Numbered from the stretch's first letter, positions 35,001 to 44,152 are shown. The stretch is 64,000 nt of DNA from Pseudomonas sp. F(2018) (GCF_005508865.1 NZ_SCOM01000002.1:558001-622000), one strand, 5' to 3'. Notes: generated by a model not told the origin, from the letters alone. Numbers and translations: made by a program.

Positions 35001-37168
35001 ACGGCAGCTTGGGGGGTGCCTTCCTGCCTGGCTTCAATCTCGATCTCCTCCTCAGTTTCCCTCTGGTAGCGGCCCGCTACTGGCTGTTCCGCAGGGATCT
35101 GTTTATCAGCATGGGCGGTTTCGATGCGCAATTTGCCGAGGCCTTGGAGTTCGAGCTGATTACACGGTTGATCGAACAGGACGGGCTGGTGGGGCTGGGC
35201 CATATCGACGAGCCTCTGCTGATTACCGCGGCGCCGGCGCTGCGCGACAACCCCGACGAGCGCCGTGTGATCGAGCGCCACCTGGCAAATCGGGGCTACC
35301 AGGCCAGGGTACTTCCCGGCCTGCCTGCGCGTTACCGAGTGGACTATGGCCACTCGACCAGCACGCTGGTGTCTGTGCTGATTGCCGCCGATGTGCCACT
35401 GGCACGCCTGCAACGTTGCCTGGATAGCCTGCTGGAGAAGACCAACTATCCACATTACGAAATCCTGCTGGTCGACTGTTCTGCAGACGCTGAAACACAG
35501 GCTTGGCTGCAGGCTGTCGCCGCTCTGGGCGACACCAAGCTGCGAGTGGTGAACTGTGCTGCGCCCGCGCAAGCGCTGAATGCTGCCGCGGCGGCTGCAC
35601 AAGGTGAGTATCTGCTGCTGCTTTCCGGCGAGTCAGCGGTGATGCAGGAGAACTGGCTGGGCGAGCTGCTCAACCATGCTCAGCGCCCGGAAGTTGGCAT
35701 AGTCGGTGCGAAGCTGCTGACGGCCGATGGGCGTATCGACCAAGCGGGGCTCCTGCTAGGCCTGGGTGGGCCGGCCTCTGCGGCGTTTGCCGGTGAACCG
35801 TTGAGTGCTGCAGGTTATATGCAGCGCTTGCAGGTCGACCAGGACTACAGCGCGGTCGGCGAGGCATGCCTGATGGTGCGTGCCGAAGTGTTCCGCCAGC
35901 TCGGTGGTCTCGATACCGATATGGGTGTCTACCGCGATGTCGATCTCTGTCTGCGGATGCGCGATGCCGGCTATCTGACCGTCTGGGCCGCACATGCTGC
36001 AGTACTGCATGAAGGGCAGCCTCGGCAGGCTAGTGTCGATGAGCAGGATAAGGTCTATCAGCGCCACTTGCCTGCGCTGGCTCGTGATCCGGCCTACAAC
36101 CGTAACCTCGCACTCAGTGGTCGCGGATTCGATCTCGAGAGCGACACCGGTCTGACCTGGCGGCCCCTGACCTGGCGCCCCTTGCCGGTGGTTCTGGCGC
36201 ACCCGGCGGACCCCTGGGGATGCGGCAACTATCGGATGATCAAGCCGTTCTCCGCGCTCAAGGAGGCCGGACTGGTCGACGGCATGATGTCCATGGGGCT
36301 GCTGCAGGTGCCGGATCTGGAGCGCTTCGATCCGGATGTGATCGTGCTGCAACGACAGATCGGCGATGAGCGTCTCGAGGCGATGCGGCGTATTCGGGAG
36401 TTCTCGCGCGCCTTCACGGTGTATGAACTCGACGATTATCTGCCCAATCTGCCGCTGAAGAGCGCACACCGCTCGCAGATGCCCAGGGATATCCTCAAGT
36501 CGCTGCGCCGCGGCCTGGATCTGGTGGATCGTTTCGTGGTGTCTACCGCACCTCTGGCCGAGGCCTTTGCAGGCCTGCATGGCGACATCCGGGTAGTGAA
36601 GAACTACCTCCCGACGCATTGGTGGGGGGATCTACAGGGGCTGCGTCGCCAAGGGCGCAAGGCGCGGGTCGGCTGGGCCGGCGGCGTCGGCCACACCGGA
36701 GATCTGGAAATGATCGCCGATGTGGTGAAGGAGTTGGCGGGTGAGGTGGAGTGGGTCTTCTTCGGCATGTGCCCGGAGAAGCTGCGCCCGTTTGTTCATG
36801 AAATCCATCAGGGCGTCGATATAGACCAGTATCCGAAAGCGTTGGCGGCACTGAATCTCGATCTGGCGCTGGCGCCCGTCGAACAGAACCTGTTCAACGA
36901 CTGCAAGAGCAATCTACGGTTGCTCGAGTATGGCGCCTGCGGGTTCCCGGTGGTATGCAGCGAAGTGCGCTGCTATCAGGACGATAATCTGCCCGTTACC
37001 CGAGTGAAAAATCGCTTCAAGGATTGGGTCGACGCCATCCGCATGCATATAAACGATCTGGATGCGGCGGCTCGTGCGGGTGATCAGTTGCGGGAGGCAG
37101 TCCATCGCGACTGGATGCTCAGCGGCGAAAACTTGCTTCGTTGGCGTAAAGGCTGGACACCGGACTAA
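32027..37168 (+). CDS. Giant multi-domain glycosyltransferase, predicted flagellin glycosyltransferase
   Basis: 1713 residues, soluble, with at least six transferase-like modules. Module 1 (about 6-230): GT2 fold, VIGVPIYNEGAYI, but GGHD in place of DxD. Module 2 (296-560): GT2, SVVMPMYNRERYV, with DSDD at 380-383. Module 3 (589-850): GT2, FSIILTTYNRPDLL, with DDDD at 671-674. Module 4 (875-1100) and module 5 (1112-1370): GT2-like folds lacking DxD (AGDE and SGES at that place). C-terminal module (1387-1713): GT4/GT-B-like, with GCGNYRMIKP, VGWAGGVGHTGD and LLEYGACGFPVVCS. Position before fliC and fusion of several modules recall FgtA-type flagellin transferases. A run of ten G residues falls at codons 570-573 and a 15-base tandem repeat at 36152-36181. 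Confidence 0.88.
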   Translation: MQKIESQIVIGVPIYNEGAYILETLRSLAAQTHGEFKVLVADNASTDATEQVCRTFCATDKRFTYVRHASNLGALENFRYCLENSDSEFFMWLGGHDQVVPEFLAETLARMQADDSVSLVYGHTSYIDELGRPLAQTNGGNYIFDEPLQAHERYLKLLRALYRCEPVNQLIRRSCIDFSFRPVISADLAFLCHLAGHGPFARVEKPLYVRREISKRDSTPMERLTGQKSEAKHHELAALFVDSIVTHPAIDPARKPQLISQVLEWMDQRFKVFSAPSAMPAVSASAPSAASGTAPFFSVVMPMYNRERYVKEAIDSVLTQSDADFELIVVDDGSTDRSLEIVERIDDPRLRLLRNQHGGGAAARNTGIKAARGEFIVWIDSDDKQARGALAALRKSIASVDADIFYGDLEIFDEEQSSKQVLHTHYPDYLGRDVLPLLIQGNCLPNPGTAVRRDLYVRHGGYDTTFTRCHDYQIWTRLADTARFKKVDAILCHWRQHGESLSSAKTRAFEAKVILDAFARYPVSRLFPDLADDIRGQAEACQRVSGVLQQLQEYSPALRLAYKARALGHTGGGLAELEKLAGAGYEPAFSIILTTYNRPDLLRDALSSVGRQTLQDFEVILINDNGEPVEHLLADYDFPISYIRQGRNRGLSAARNAGLKQARGRYVVYLDDDDIYLPNHLAVLAEAFEQHPQSVVYTGVEYVSERLEGGRRVELGRNQPFQHEVFDRDRLFAQNYIPVNTWAHPREMLVEVGEFDTELAAFEDWDMLLRLATRYPFVHVPTVTTEVHTREVGAGADHMLGRERKNFPALYKELYRRYSGSSSEGLQHERRQMLARLGERPSKSSLERWLAERLPTETENRLISEYLQAHGGGPLIGVVVLDLDGQSDKLMATLKSLSGDRCIYSTLKIIVLTPSTTPTTSAADKLHFIRLAGDDLAVQINRAVEEADFEWFMLAQAGDEFTPSGLMIAGLELLASPECRAVYGDQLQRLPDGSLGGAFLPGFNLDLLLSFPLVAARYWLFRRDLFISMGGFDAQFAEALEFELITRLIEQDGLVGLGHIDEPLLITAAPALRDNPDERRVIERHLANRGYQARVLPGLPARYRVDYGHSTSTLVSVLIAADVPLARLQRCLDSLLEKTNYPHYEILLVDCSADAETQAWLQAVAALGDTKLRVVNCAAPAQALNAAAAAAQGEYLLLLSGESAVMQENWLGELLNHAQRPEVGIVGAKLLTADGRIDQAGLLLGLGGPASAAFAGEPLSAAGYMQRLQVDQDYSAVGEACLMVRAEVFRQLGGLDTDMGVYRDVDLCLRMRDAGYLTVWAAHAAVLHEGQPRQASVDEQDKVYQRHLPALARDPAYNRNLALSGRGFDLESDTGLTWRPLTWRPLPVVLAHPADPWGCGNYRMIKPFSALKEAGLVDGMMSMGLLQVPDLERFDPDVIVLQRQIGDERLEAMRRIREFSRAFTVYELDDYLPNLPLKSAHRSQMPRDILKSLRRGLDLVDRFVVSTAPLAEAFAGLHGDIRVVKNYLPTHWWGDLQGLRRQGRKARVGWAGGVGHTGDLEMIADVVKELAGEVEWVFFGMCPEKLRPFVHEIHQGVDIDQYPKALAALNLDLALAPVEQNLFNDCKSNLRLLEYGACGFPVVCSEVRCYQDDNLPVTRVKNRFKDWVDAIRMHINDLDAAARAGDQLREAVHRDWMLSGENLLRWRKGWTPD
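33736..33745. repeat. Poly-G tract (G10) inside the glycosyltransferase gene
   Basis: Ten consecutive G bases encode the end of Thr570 and Gly571-573, in the linker between GT2 modules 2 and 3. Loss of one G would put a stop at 33888-33890, and gain of one G a stop at 33928-33930, in both cases before module 3 is complete. Confidence 0.9.
36152..36181. repeat. 15-base tandem duplication in the glycosyltransferase gene
   Basis: CTGACCTGGCGGCCC is followed at once by CTGACCTGGCGCCCC (14 of 15 identical), encoding LTWRPLTWRP just before the C-terminal GT-B-like module. The unit is a multiple of three, so copy number change would keep the frame. Confidence 0.85.
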
Positions 37169-37183
37169 GGCCTTTACACGCAA

Positions 37184-37220
37184 AATCCCGGCAGTCAATC
37201 GGATATTGGCTGCCGGGATT
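37184..37220 (+). terminator. Terminator after the glycosylation island
   Basis: A 15-base stem (AATCCCGGCAGTCAA pairing with TTGGCTGCCGGGATT, one G-T pair) around a seven-base loop, 15 bases after the transferase stop. No long T tract; the following 37230-37310 segment is AT-rich. Confidence 0.7.
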
Positions 37221-37310
37221 CCGTCAGAGCTGTAAATTTTGCTGCTTTTCTTGATTAAGTGATTGATAGAAAAGCAAAAAAAAAATCAATAAAAAAGCAA
37301 TAAATCTCTC

Positions 37311-37337
37311 TAAAGCTCCTCCCTCCAGCGCCGATAC
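37311..37337 (+). promoter_or_regulatory. FliA (sigma-28) promoter of fliC
   Basis: TAAA, 15 bases, then GCCGATAC: 11 of 12 consensus positions. A strongly A/T-rich tract with two poly-A runs (37240-37310) lies directly upstream, suited to a strong class IV promoter. The leader to the fliC ATG is about 87 bases. Confidence 0.93.
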
Positions 37338-37431
37338 AAAGTACGAATGCGAACTCTCTGGGCGTCTGAGCATGCAGGCCCGAGCTCGCAAGCTCAGACA
37401 AACGGTTTTACGGTCATCTGGAGGCAATACC

Positions 37432-38916
37432 ATGGCCCTGACAGTCAACACTAACGTTGCGTCCCTCAACACCCAGCGCAACCTGAACACTTCTTCCAAA
37501 GGTCTGGACACCTCGCTGCAGCGTCTGTCCACCGGCTTCCGCATCAATAGTGCGAAAGACGACGCCGCTGGCCTGCAGATTTCCAACCGTCTGACCAGCC
37601 AGATCAACGGTCTGAACGTTGCTACCCGCAACTCGAACGACGGTATCTCCCTGGCGCAGACCGCTGAAGGTGCCCTGCAGCAGTCCACCGGCATCCTGCA
37701 GCGTATGCGTGACCTGTCGCTGCAGTCTGCCAACGGCTCCAACGGTGCTACCGAGCGTGCCGCTCTGCAGTCCGAAGTTGCTCAGCTGCAACAGGAACTC
37801 AACCGTATCTCCGATACCACCAGCTTCGGTGGTCGCAAGATTCTGGATGGCTCGTTCGGCTCCCAGAGCTTCCAGGTAGGTGCTAACGCTTACGAGACCA
37901 TTAGTGTCTCCATCGGCTCCGCCGCTACCGACCGTATCGGTATCAACCGGGTTACTACCTCCGGTGCAGCTGCTGTAGCCACTGCTTCCGGTGCCGCTTT
38001 CAGCGCCACCTCTGGCAGCGCCTACGCCGACTCCACCTTCGACATCGACTCCAAGCTGTCCGATGGCGCAGTTACCATCACTGGCGCTGCCAGCGGTGCT
38101 GCGAGCGAAGTGGCCAAGGCCGTCAACGCCAAGAGCGACGAAACCGGCGTTACCGCCAACGCTCGTACCGTTGCCGAACTGGGCGGCATCACTGCCTCCG
38201 GTACCGTGTCCTTCAACCTGTACGGCGGCACCAGCAAGTCGCTCGATACCGATAGCGCCACCGTCTCCGCAGTAGTCACCGATCTCAGCGATCTGTCCTC
38301 GCTGGCTGAGGCGATCAACAAGGAAACTGGCAAGACCGGTATCTCCGCGATTTCCAAAGGCGACACCATCGAGCTGACCAGCTCGCGCGGCGACTCGATC
38401 ATCCTGTCCAACTACTCGGGCTCGGGCGGTGCGACTCTGCAGGCGAAGAGCTTCGACGGTGAGACTGATGTAGGTGCTGCAGCGACCGTCGTAGAAGGTG
38501 GTGGTGCTCGTGCCGATGGCCAGGTTCAACTCGAAGCAGCCGATGCCTTCCAAGTGACTGGTATGACCGGTGGCCTGGGTGCCGATGGCTTCAGTGAGCT
38601 GGATGCGGTTAATACGATCGACATCAGTACGGCTGCCGGCGCGCAGGATGCCTTGGGGATCATCAACGGTGCGATCTCCAACATCGACAGTCAGCGTGCT
38701 CAACTGGGTGCTGTGCAGAACCGCTTCGAGAACACCATCTCGAACCTGCAGAACATCTCTGAGAACGCCTCCGCTGCTCGTAGCCGGATCCGCGACACCG
38801 ACTTCGCTGCCGAAACTTCGGAACTGACCAAGAATCAGATCCTGCAACAAGCCGGTACCGCGATCCTGGCCCAGGCCAACCAGCTGCCGCAGGCTGTACT
38901 CAGCCTGCTCGGCTAA
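37432..38916 (+). CDS. fliC: FliC, flagellin
   Basis: 494-residue filament subunit. The N-terminal D0/D1 region is [18 protein letters not shown] with [23 protein letters not shown], and the C-terminal D1/D0 region has [20 protein letters not shown] and ends [14 protein letters not shown], both typical. The central block (about residues 165-400) is variable and very rich in Ser, Thr and Ala with almost no Cys or Trp, and is the expected target for O-glycosylation. Start chosen at 37432, preceded by GGAGGC; the in-frame ATG at 37372 would extend through the leader. The length is near the 488 residues of the P. aeruginosa b-type flagellin as remembered. Confidence 0.97.
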   Translation: MALTVNTNVASLNTQRNLNTSSKGLDTSLQRLSTGFRINSAKDDAAGLQISNRLTSQINGLNVATRNSNDGISLAQTAEGALQQSTGILQRMRDLSLQSANGSNGATERAALQSEVAQLQQELNRISDTTSFGGRKILDGSFGSQSFQVGANAYETISVSIGSAATDRIGINRVTTSGAAAVATASGAAFSATSGSAYADSTFDIDSKLSDGAVTITGAASGAASEVAKAVNAKSDETGVTANARTVAELGGITASGTVSFNLYGGTSKSLDTDSATVSAVVTDLSDLSSLAEAINKETGKTGISAISKGDTIELTSSRGDSIILSNYSGSGGATLQAKSFDGETDVGAAATVVEGGGARADGQVQLEAADAFQVTGMTGGLGADGFSELDAVNTIDISTAAGAQDALGIINGAISNIDSQRAQLGAVQNRFENTISNLQNISENASAARSRIRDTDFAAETSELTKNQILQQAGTAILAQANQLPQAVLSLLG

Positions 38917-38934
38917 GGTCAGAGGCGCTAGACT

Positions 38935-38965
38935 GCGGGGAGAAGGGCTTAGCTCTTCTCCCCGC
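38935..38965 (+). terminator. Hairpin between fliC and flaG
   Basis: Perfect 11-base stem GCGGGGAGAAG/CTTCTCCCCGC around a nine-base loop, 18 bases after fliC and 23 bases before flaG. Followed by TACCTCTTTG rather than a T tract, so it may attenuate rather than end transcription, giving less FlaG than FliC from the same promoter. Confidence 0.65.
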
Positions 38966-38988
38966 TACCTCTTTGTGAGGAGAAAGTT

Positions 38989-39354
38989 ATGGACGTCGGT
39001 TCAATCAAGAATTCGTTGAATCCGCTTGTTGCCGGGCGTGCTGCTCCCGTCGAGGAGCGCAAGCAGCCAACTGGCGGCCCTGAGGAAGAGCCTGTAGCTC
39101 CGGCGGCTGCCGCTGGGCAAGGCGGTGTTTCCCGCGAGCAGGTTGAATCAGCTGTGTCGACCATCCAGGAGTTCGTTCAGTCGGTGAGGCGGAACGTGAA
39201 TTTCACTCTGGAGGATGCTTCTGGAAGGGTGGTGGTCAAAGTTACCGATGCATCTTCCGGAGACATCATTCGGCAGATCCCTTCGGAAGAGGCCCTGCAG
39301 TTAGCCGAGAGTCTCGAGGAAGTACGTAGTTTGCTGTTCAAGGCCGAAGCTTGA
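38989..39354 (+). CDS. flaG: FlaG family protein
   Basis: 121-residue FlaG, a small cytoplasmic or secreted protein that affects filament length. The N-terminal ~50 residues are low-complexity (EEEPVAPAAAAGQGG). The conserved FlaG domain follows: SAVSTIQEFVQSVRRNVNF, then GRVVVKVTDASSGDIIRQIPSEEAL and LAESLEE. Preceded by GTGAGGAG. It probably depends on read-through from the fliC FliA promoter past the hairpin at 38935-38965. Confidence 0.92.
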   Translation: MDVGSIKNSLNPLVAGRAAPVEERKQPTGGPEEEPVAPAAAAGQGGVSREQVESAVSTIQEFVQSVRRNVNFTLEDASGRVVVKVTDASSGDIIRQIPSEEALQLAESLEEVRSLLFKAEA

Positions 39355-39361
39355 TTGTAAT

Positions 39362-39377
39362 TGGCACGGCTTTTGAC
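39362..39377 (+). promoter_or_regulatory. Probable sigma-54 promoter of fliD with altered -12 element
   Basis: TGGCAC-N5-TTGAC: perfect -24 and spacing, but GA instead of the invariant GC at -12. fliD is RpoN/FleQ-dependent in Pseudomonas, so function is plausible; the substitution lowers certainty. Confidence 0.5.
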
Positions 39378-39427
39378 TGTTAGCCACCATTCGGTGATTA
39401 AGAGTCATATTTTTGGCGAGGTGAGAA

Positions 39428-41197
39428 ATGGCTGGAATACTAGGTGTTGGAACGGGCATCAAAATTGATGAAATCGTCGCCGCGCTGGTTAACGCCGAGA
39501 AGGCCCCAAAGACTCAGCAGCTTGATCGCCTTGAGAAAGCAACTACCTCGCGCTTTTCCGCGCTCGGTACATTGAAAGGGTCGCTGAGCGGGTTACAGAC
39601 CGCCATCCAGAATCTCAACAAGCCATCTCTTTTCACGAATCGCACTGCTTCATCAAGCAGTAGTGCGGTGCTCAGTGCCAAAGCGGATACTGCAGCCATT
39701 GCCGGTAAGTACAGCGTTCAGGTACAGCAGCTGGCGACCAGCAGTAAAGTCGGGCTGCAATCGGTGCCTGCCACTGCCTCCACGACGTTCAACAGTGGAA
39801 AAATGACTATCTCTGCCGGTTCATCCAGCATTGAGGTAGACGTTACTGCTACCAATAACACTCTGGCGGGCGTGCGCGACAGCATCAATGCTGCCGGCAA
39901 GGACAAAGGCATTAGCGCCACCATAGTCACGGATGCTTCCGGATCTCGGTTGGTGCTGAACTCCAGCAAGCCTGGGGCTGGCAACGACATCAAGGTAGCT
40001 GTCGCTGAGGATGGTGTTACGACGGGCACCGTGGCTCTTACCACTCAAGCATTTCAGTCGTCCGCTAGCCTTAAATTGCCTGCTTTCAGTGGTGCTCCGG
40101 CCTCCACTCTGTTTCAAAGCGGAAACCTGGCCATCAAGGCAGGCTCGACCAATCTCAATGTGGCCATCAGCGATGGCTCTTCTCTAGAGAATGTTCGAGA
40201 TGCCATCAATGCCTCCGGCGCTGGCCAAGGGGTTTCGGCCAGTATCGAAACAGATGCATCGGGCTCTCGATTGGTGTTGAACTCCACCAATGGTACTGCG
40301 CTTGAAGTGACGGCAACCGCCTCTGGCGGTACTCCCACTAGCAACGCTCTGACCTCATTGAATCCTGCTGCCGGGGTGACTTCTACCTCCGCCAGTCCCA
40401 ACTCCACCAGCGGCGCTGCTGGGGTCATCAGCAAAGCTCAGTCGGCTGTATTGTTCGTTGATGGTCTCAAGGTCGTTAGCGAAAGCAATACCGTGTCTTC
40501 TGCCATTGATGGCGTCACCCTGAATCTGGCTTCGGCTCAAAGTGAGAGCGATCTGGCTGCAGGTAAGACCGTGGACGTCACCATTGGCGTCGATAAAGGC
40601 TCGGTCAAGACCAATATCCAGAAGTTTGTCGATGCTTATAACGGCGTCATGACTACTGCTGCACAGCAAACAGCGGTAGTTCAGGTTGGCGAAGGCTCCA
40701 AGCCGGTTACCGGAGCGCTGGTCGGCGATGCCACAGTCCGCGGGCTGCTGGCCGGACTGCGCAACGAGCTTGTCAAAACGACCGGGGAGGAGGGGGTCCG
40801 GGCGCTGGCTGACCTTGGCATCACTACCCAGAAGGACGGCACGCTGAAGATTGATGACGCCAAGCTCTCTTCGGCGTTGGATACCAACTTTGAGCAAGTC
40901 TCCAGCTACTTTACTGGCGACAAGGGTTTGATGGTGCGACTCGACAAGAATGTCGGCGAATACCTCAAAACCGGCGGAGTGTTTGATCAGCGCACCAAGG
41001 CGTTGCAGGCCACGCTAACTGGGCCTGGTGGCATAGACGAGCAGCGCAAGGCTCTGGATATGCGCGTTGGTAAAATCCAGGAGCGCCTGGTCGCTCAGTA
41101 CACCGCCATGGACCAACTGGTCGCCCGTTTGCAGAAAACCAGTGAAAGCCTGAGCAATCAGCTGGCCAGCCTGCCCGGTTTCGTGAAGAAGGATTGA
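39428..41197 (+). CDS. fliD: FliD, filament cap (long form with internal duplication)
   Basis: 589-residue filament cap. It opens [36 protein letters not shown] (FliD_N) and ends with the helical [28 protein letters not shown] (FliD_C). Two flagellin-hook IN-type repeats are visible: one at about residues 120-190 ([16 protein letters not shown]... [13 protein letters not shown]) and a second at about 236-300 ([16 protein letters not shown]... [13 protein letters not shown]). This explains why it is longer than the ~474 residues remembered for P. aeruginosa FliD. The start is 73 bases after flaG; the stop overlaps the fliS region. Confidence 0.94.
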   Translation: MAGILGVGTGIKIDEIVAALVNAEKAPKTQQLDRLEKATTSRFSALGTLKGSLSGLQTAIQNLNKPSLFTNRTASSSSSAVLSAKADTAAIAGKYSVQVQQLATSSKVGLQSVPATASTTFNSGKMTISAGSSSIEVDVTATNNTLAGVRDSINAAGKDKGISATIVTDASGSRLVLNSSKPGAGNDIKVAVAEDGVTTGTVALTTQAFQSSASLKLPAFSGAPASTLFQSGNLAIKAGSTNLNVAISDGSSLENVRDAINASGAGQGVSASIETDASGSRLVLNSTNGTALEVTATASGGTPTSNALTSLNPAAGVTSTSASPNSTSGAAGVISKAQSAVLFVDGLKVVSESNTVSSAIDGVTLNLASAQSESDLAAGKTVDVTIGVDKGSVKTNIQKFVDAYNGVMTTAAQQTAVVQVGEGSKPVTGALVGDATVRGLLAGLRNELVKTTGEEGVRALADLGITTQKDGTLKIDDAKLSSALDTNFEQVSSYFTGDKGLMVRLDKNVGEYLKTGGVFDQRTKALQATLTGPGGIDEQRKALDMRVGKIQERLVAQYTAMDQLVARLQKTSESLSNQLASLPGFVKKD

Positions 41198-41199
41198 TG

Positions 41200-41595
41200 A
41201 TGAGCAAGAAGCCGATCGACACCTACAAGCAGGTCAAGACCAGTCAGGAAGTCAGCCCCTACAAGGCTGTGCAGATGTTGCTGGATGGCGCCCTGGAGCG
41301 TGTTCTGCTGGCGCGTCAGGCTCAGGCAGAGGGCGACATCGAGATTCGCGGCATGGCAGTGGGCAGTACCATCACCATCCTGGGAGTACTGCAGGCCAGT
41401 CTCGACAAGAAGCTGGGTGGCGAAATCGCCGAAAACCTCGATGCGCTTTATGACTACATGACCCGCCGTCTGGCTGGCGTGGCACTGGACGACACACCGC
41501 GCAGTCTCGAAGAAGTGCAGAAGCTGCTGACTCAGCTGAAGTCCGCCTGGGATGGCATCGGCCCGGAAGTAGAGCCTGCCGCCGCCGCGGAATAA
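41200..41595 (+). CDS. fliS: FliS, flagellin export chaperone (first copy)
   Basis: 131-residue FliS. Features: [32 protein letters not shown] near the start, [31 protein letters not shown] in the middle, and [19 protein letters not shown] near the end, matching the four-helix FliS fold that binds the C-terminus of flagellin. ATG at 41200 is preferred over 41197 because AAGGA lies six bases before it. Directly after fliD. Confidence 0.92.
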   Translation: MSKKPIDTYKQVKTSQEVSPYKAVQMLLDGALERVLLARQAQAEGDIEIRGMAVGSTITILGVLQASLDKKLGGEIAENLDALYDYMTRRLAGVALDDTPRSLEEVQKLLTQLKSAWDGIGPEVEPAAAAE

Positions 41596-41620
41596 TCCGT
41601 TTTTTTGCTTCGCTCGGTCC

Positions 41621-41647
41621 TCAAGATGAGTACCGCATTGCCGATAT
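41621..41647 (+). promoter_or_regulatory. FliA (sigma-28) promoter of the second fliS
   Basis: TCAA at 41621-41624, 15 bases, then GCCGATAT at 41640-41647: 11 of 12 positions of the TCAA-N15-GCCGATAA form of the Pseudomonas consensus. The second fliS starts 36 bases downstream. Confidence 0.75.
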
Positions 41648-41683
41648 AAAGACTGTATCCAGGCAATGTTCAGTGGAGCAATC

Positions 41684-42064
41684 ATGAACGCAATGGCGGC
41701 CCTTCGGCAGTATCAAACCGTCAACACTCAGGCTCAGGTCAGCGACGCCAGCCCGCATCGACTGATTCAGATGCTCATGGAAGGTGGCCTGTCCCGTCTG
41801 GCTCAGGCCAAGGGCGTCATGATGCATGGCCAGCACGCAGCGAAAGGCGAGCTGATCAGCAAGGCGATTGGTATCATCGGCGGTCTGCGTGAGAGTCTCG
41901 ACCTGCAGCAAGGCGGTGAAATTGCCGCTAATCTCGACAGACTCTACGAGTACATGGTCTCGCGCCTGGTCGAGGCCAACATCGGCAACGATGTGGCTAT
42001 CATCGACGAAGTGGCCGAGCTGTTGCGCAACGTGAAATCCGGTTGGGATGCCATCAGTCACTGA
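41684..42064 (+). CDS. fliS: FliS, flagellin export chaperone (second copy)
   Basis: 126-residue FliS paralogue, distinct from the first copy but sharing SPHRLIQMLMEGGLSRLAQAK, LRESLDLQQGGEIAANLDRLYEYMVSRL and VAELLRNVKSGWDAI. GGAG lies six bases before the ATG at 41684. Two fliS-type genes (fliS and fliS') are described in the Pseudomonas fliD operon; which of these two corresponds to which cannot be settled here. It has its own FliA promoter, so it may be the main flagellin chaperone made during filament growth. Confidence 0.92.
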   Translation: MNAMAALRQYQTVNTQAQVSDASPHRLIQMLMEGGLSRLAQAKGVMMHGQHAAKGELISKAIGIIGGLRESLDLQQGGEIAANLDRLYEYMVSRLVEANIGNDVAIIDEVAELLRNVKSGWDAISH

Positions 42065-42092
42065 GCATCTGCAGTGTGAAGGGGAAGTATCC

Positions 42093-42389
42093 ATGAGTTC
42101 ATCCGTCCAGCTTCTTGAAGCCACCGGTAACGCCTTGCGTGATGCGCTCGCTCGCCGCGACTGGGCTGCCATTGGTGAGCTGGATGCCCAGTGCCGCCAT
42201 GCTGTCGATGAGGCCATGGTCGAGGCTGAGCGTGACGAGGGCGTGCTGCGTGAGCGTATGCAGACGCTTCTCGACCTCTACCGCGAGTTGGTGATGACCT
42301 GCCAGGCCGAGCAGCGCCGCCTCGCCGGCGAACTGGTACAGCTCAACCAGTCTCAGCAGGGCGCCAAGGTCTACCAGCTGTTCACCTGA
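42093..42389 (+). CDS. fliT: FliT-like chaperone (FleP)
   Basis: 98-residue helical protein at the place of the Pseudomonas fliT/fleP gene, between fliS and fleQ. The text [25 protein letters not shown] and [39 protein letters not shown] fits the FliT family of small helical export chaperones that bind FliD. AAGGGGAAG precedes the ATG. Last gene before the fleQ promoter. Confidence 0.8.
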   Translation: MSSSVQLLEATGNALRDALARRDWAAIGELDAQCRHAVDEAMVEAERDEGVLRERMQTLLDLYRELVMTCQAEQRRLAGELVQLNQSQQGAKVYQLFT

Positions 42390-42477
42390 ACGGCTTCCCT
42401 CCTTACGAATTTCTCGGGCATCTACAGACAATTACGGATGCTCTCGGGATTCGCAGAAAAAGTTACGCCATAAATTT

Positions 42478-42506
42478 GACTCTCGCCTGATTTTTGACTT
42501 TACTAG
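42478..42506 (+). promoter_or_regulatory. Candidate sigma-70 promoter of fleQ
   Basis: TTGACT, 17 bases, TTTACT, 65 bases before the fleQ ATG. -35 matches 5 of 6 and -10 matches 4 of 6 consensus bases. fleQ is the top, sigma-70-dependent gene of the Pseudomonas hierarchy, and no sigma-54 or FliA site is evident here. Confidence 0.45.
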
Positions 42507-42570
42507 TGGCCAATTGCCGTTGTCGCTTTGGCGACTCCTTTTCCCAGCCCGCGAGCCAGACCAGAACAAG

Positions 42571-44046
<1,476 letters not shown>

Positions 44047-44070
44047 ATCTCCTCGCTTCCCAGGAAATAG

Positions 44071-44107
44071 AGCCGGAGCTTTGACGCAAGCTCCGGCTTT
44101 ATTTTTT
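44071..44107 (+). terminator. Rho-independent terminator after fleQ
   Basis: Perfect 11-base stem AGCCGGAGCTT/AAGCTCCGGCT around TGACGC followed by TTTATTTTTT. The clearest intrinsic terminator in the window. Confidence 0.92.
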
Positions 44108-44125
44108 AAGTTGTTGAAATATAAG

Positions 44126-44140
44126 GCCTAATTTTTAGGC
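44126..44140. repeat. Inverted repeat overlapping the fleS -24 element
   Basis: GCCTAA-TTT-TTAGGC, perfect six-base arms. Its right arm includes the -24 GG of the fleS sigma-54 promoter, so a protein bound here would compete with RNA polymerase. Confidence 0.5.
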
Positions 44141-44152
44141 ATGGGGATTGCT
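44137..44152 (+). promoter_or_regulatory. Sigma-54 promoter of fleSR
   Basis: AGGCAT-N5-TTGCT: -24 GG and -12 GC present with exact spacing, 53 bases before fleS. Agrees with FleQ/RpoN control of fleSR. Confidence 0.8.

Noticed and set aside
22576..37168. Glycosylation island as a recently acquired mobile element
   Set aside because: No integrase, transposase, tRNA, direct repeat or att-like site is present, and base composition by eye is close to the flanking flagellar genes. Allelic replacement by homologous recombination is possible but leaves no mark I can see.
37240..37310. Poly-A runs upstream of fliC as phase-variable promoter spacer
   Set aside because: The runs lie upstream of the -35 element, not between -35 and -10, so length change would not alter the promoter spacing; they look like an ordinary UP-type AT-rich region.
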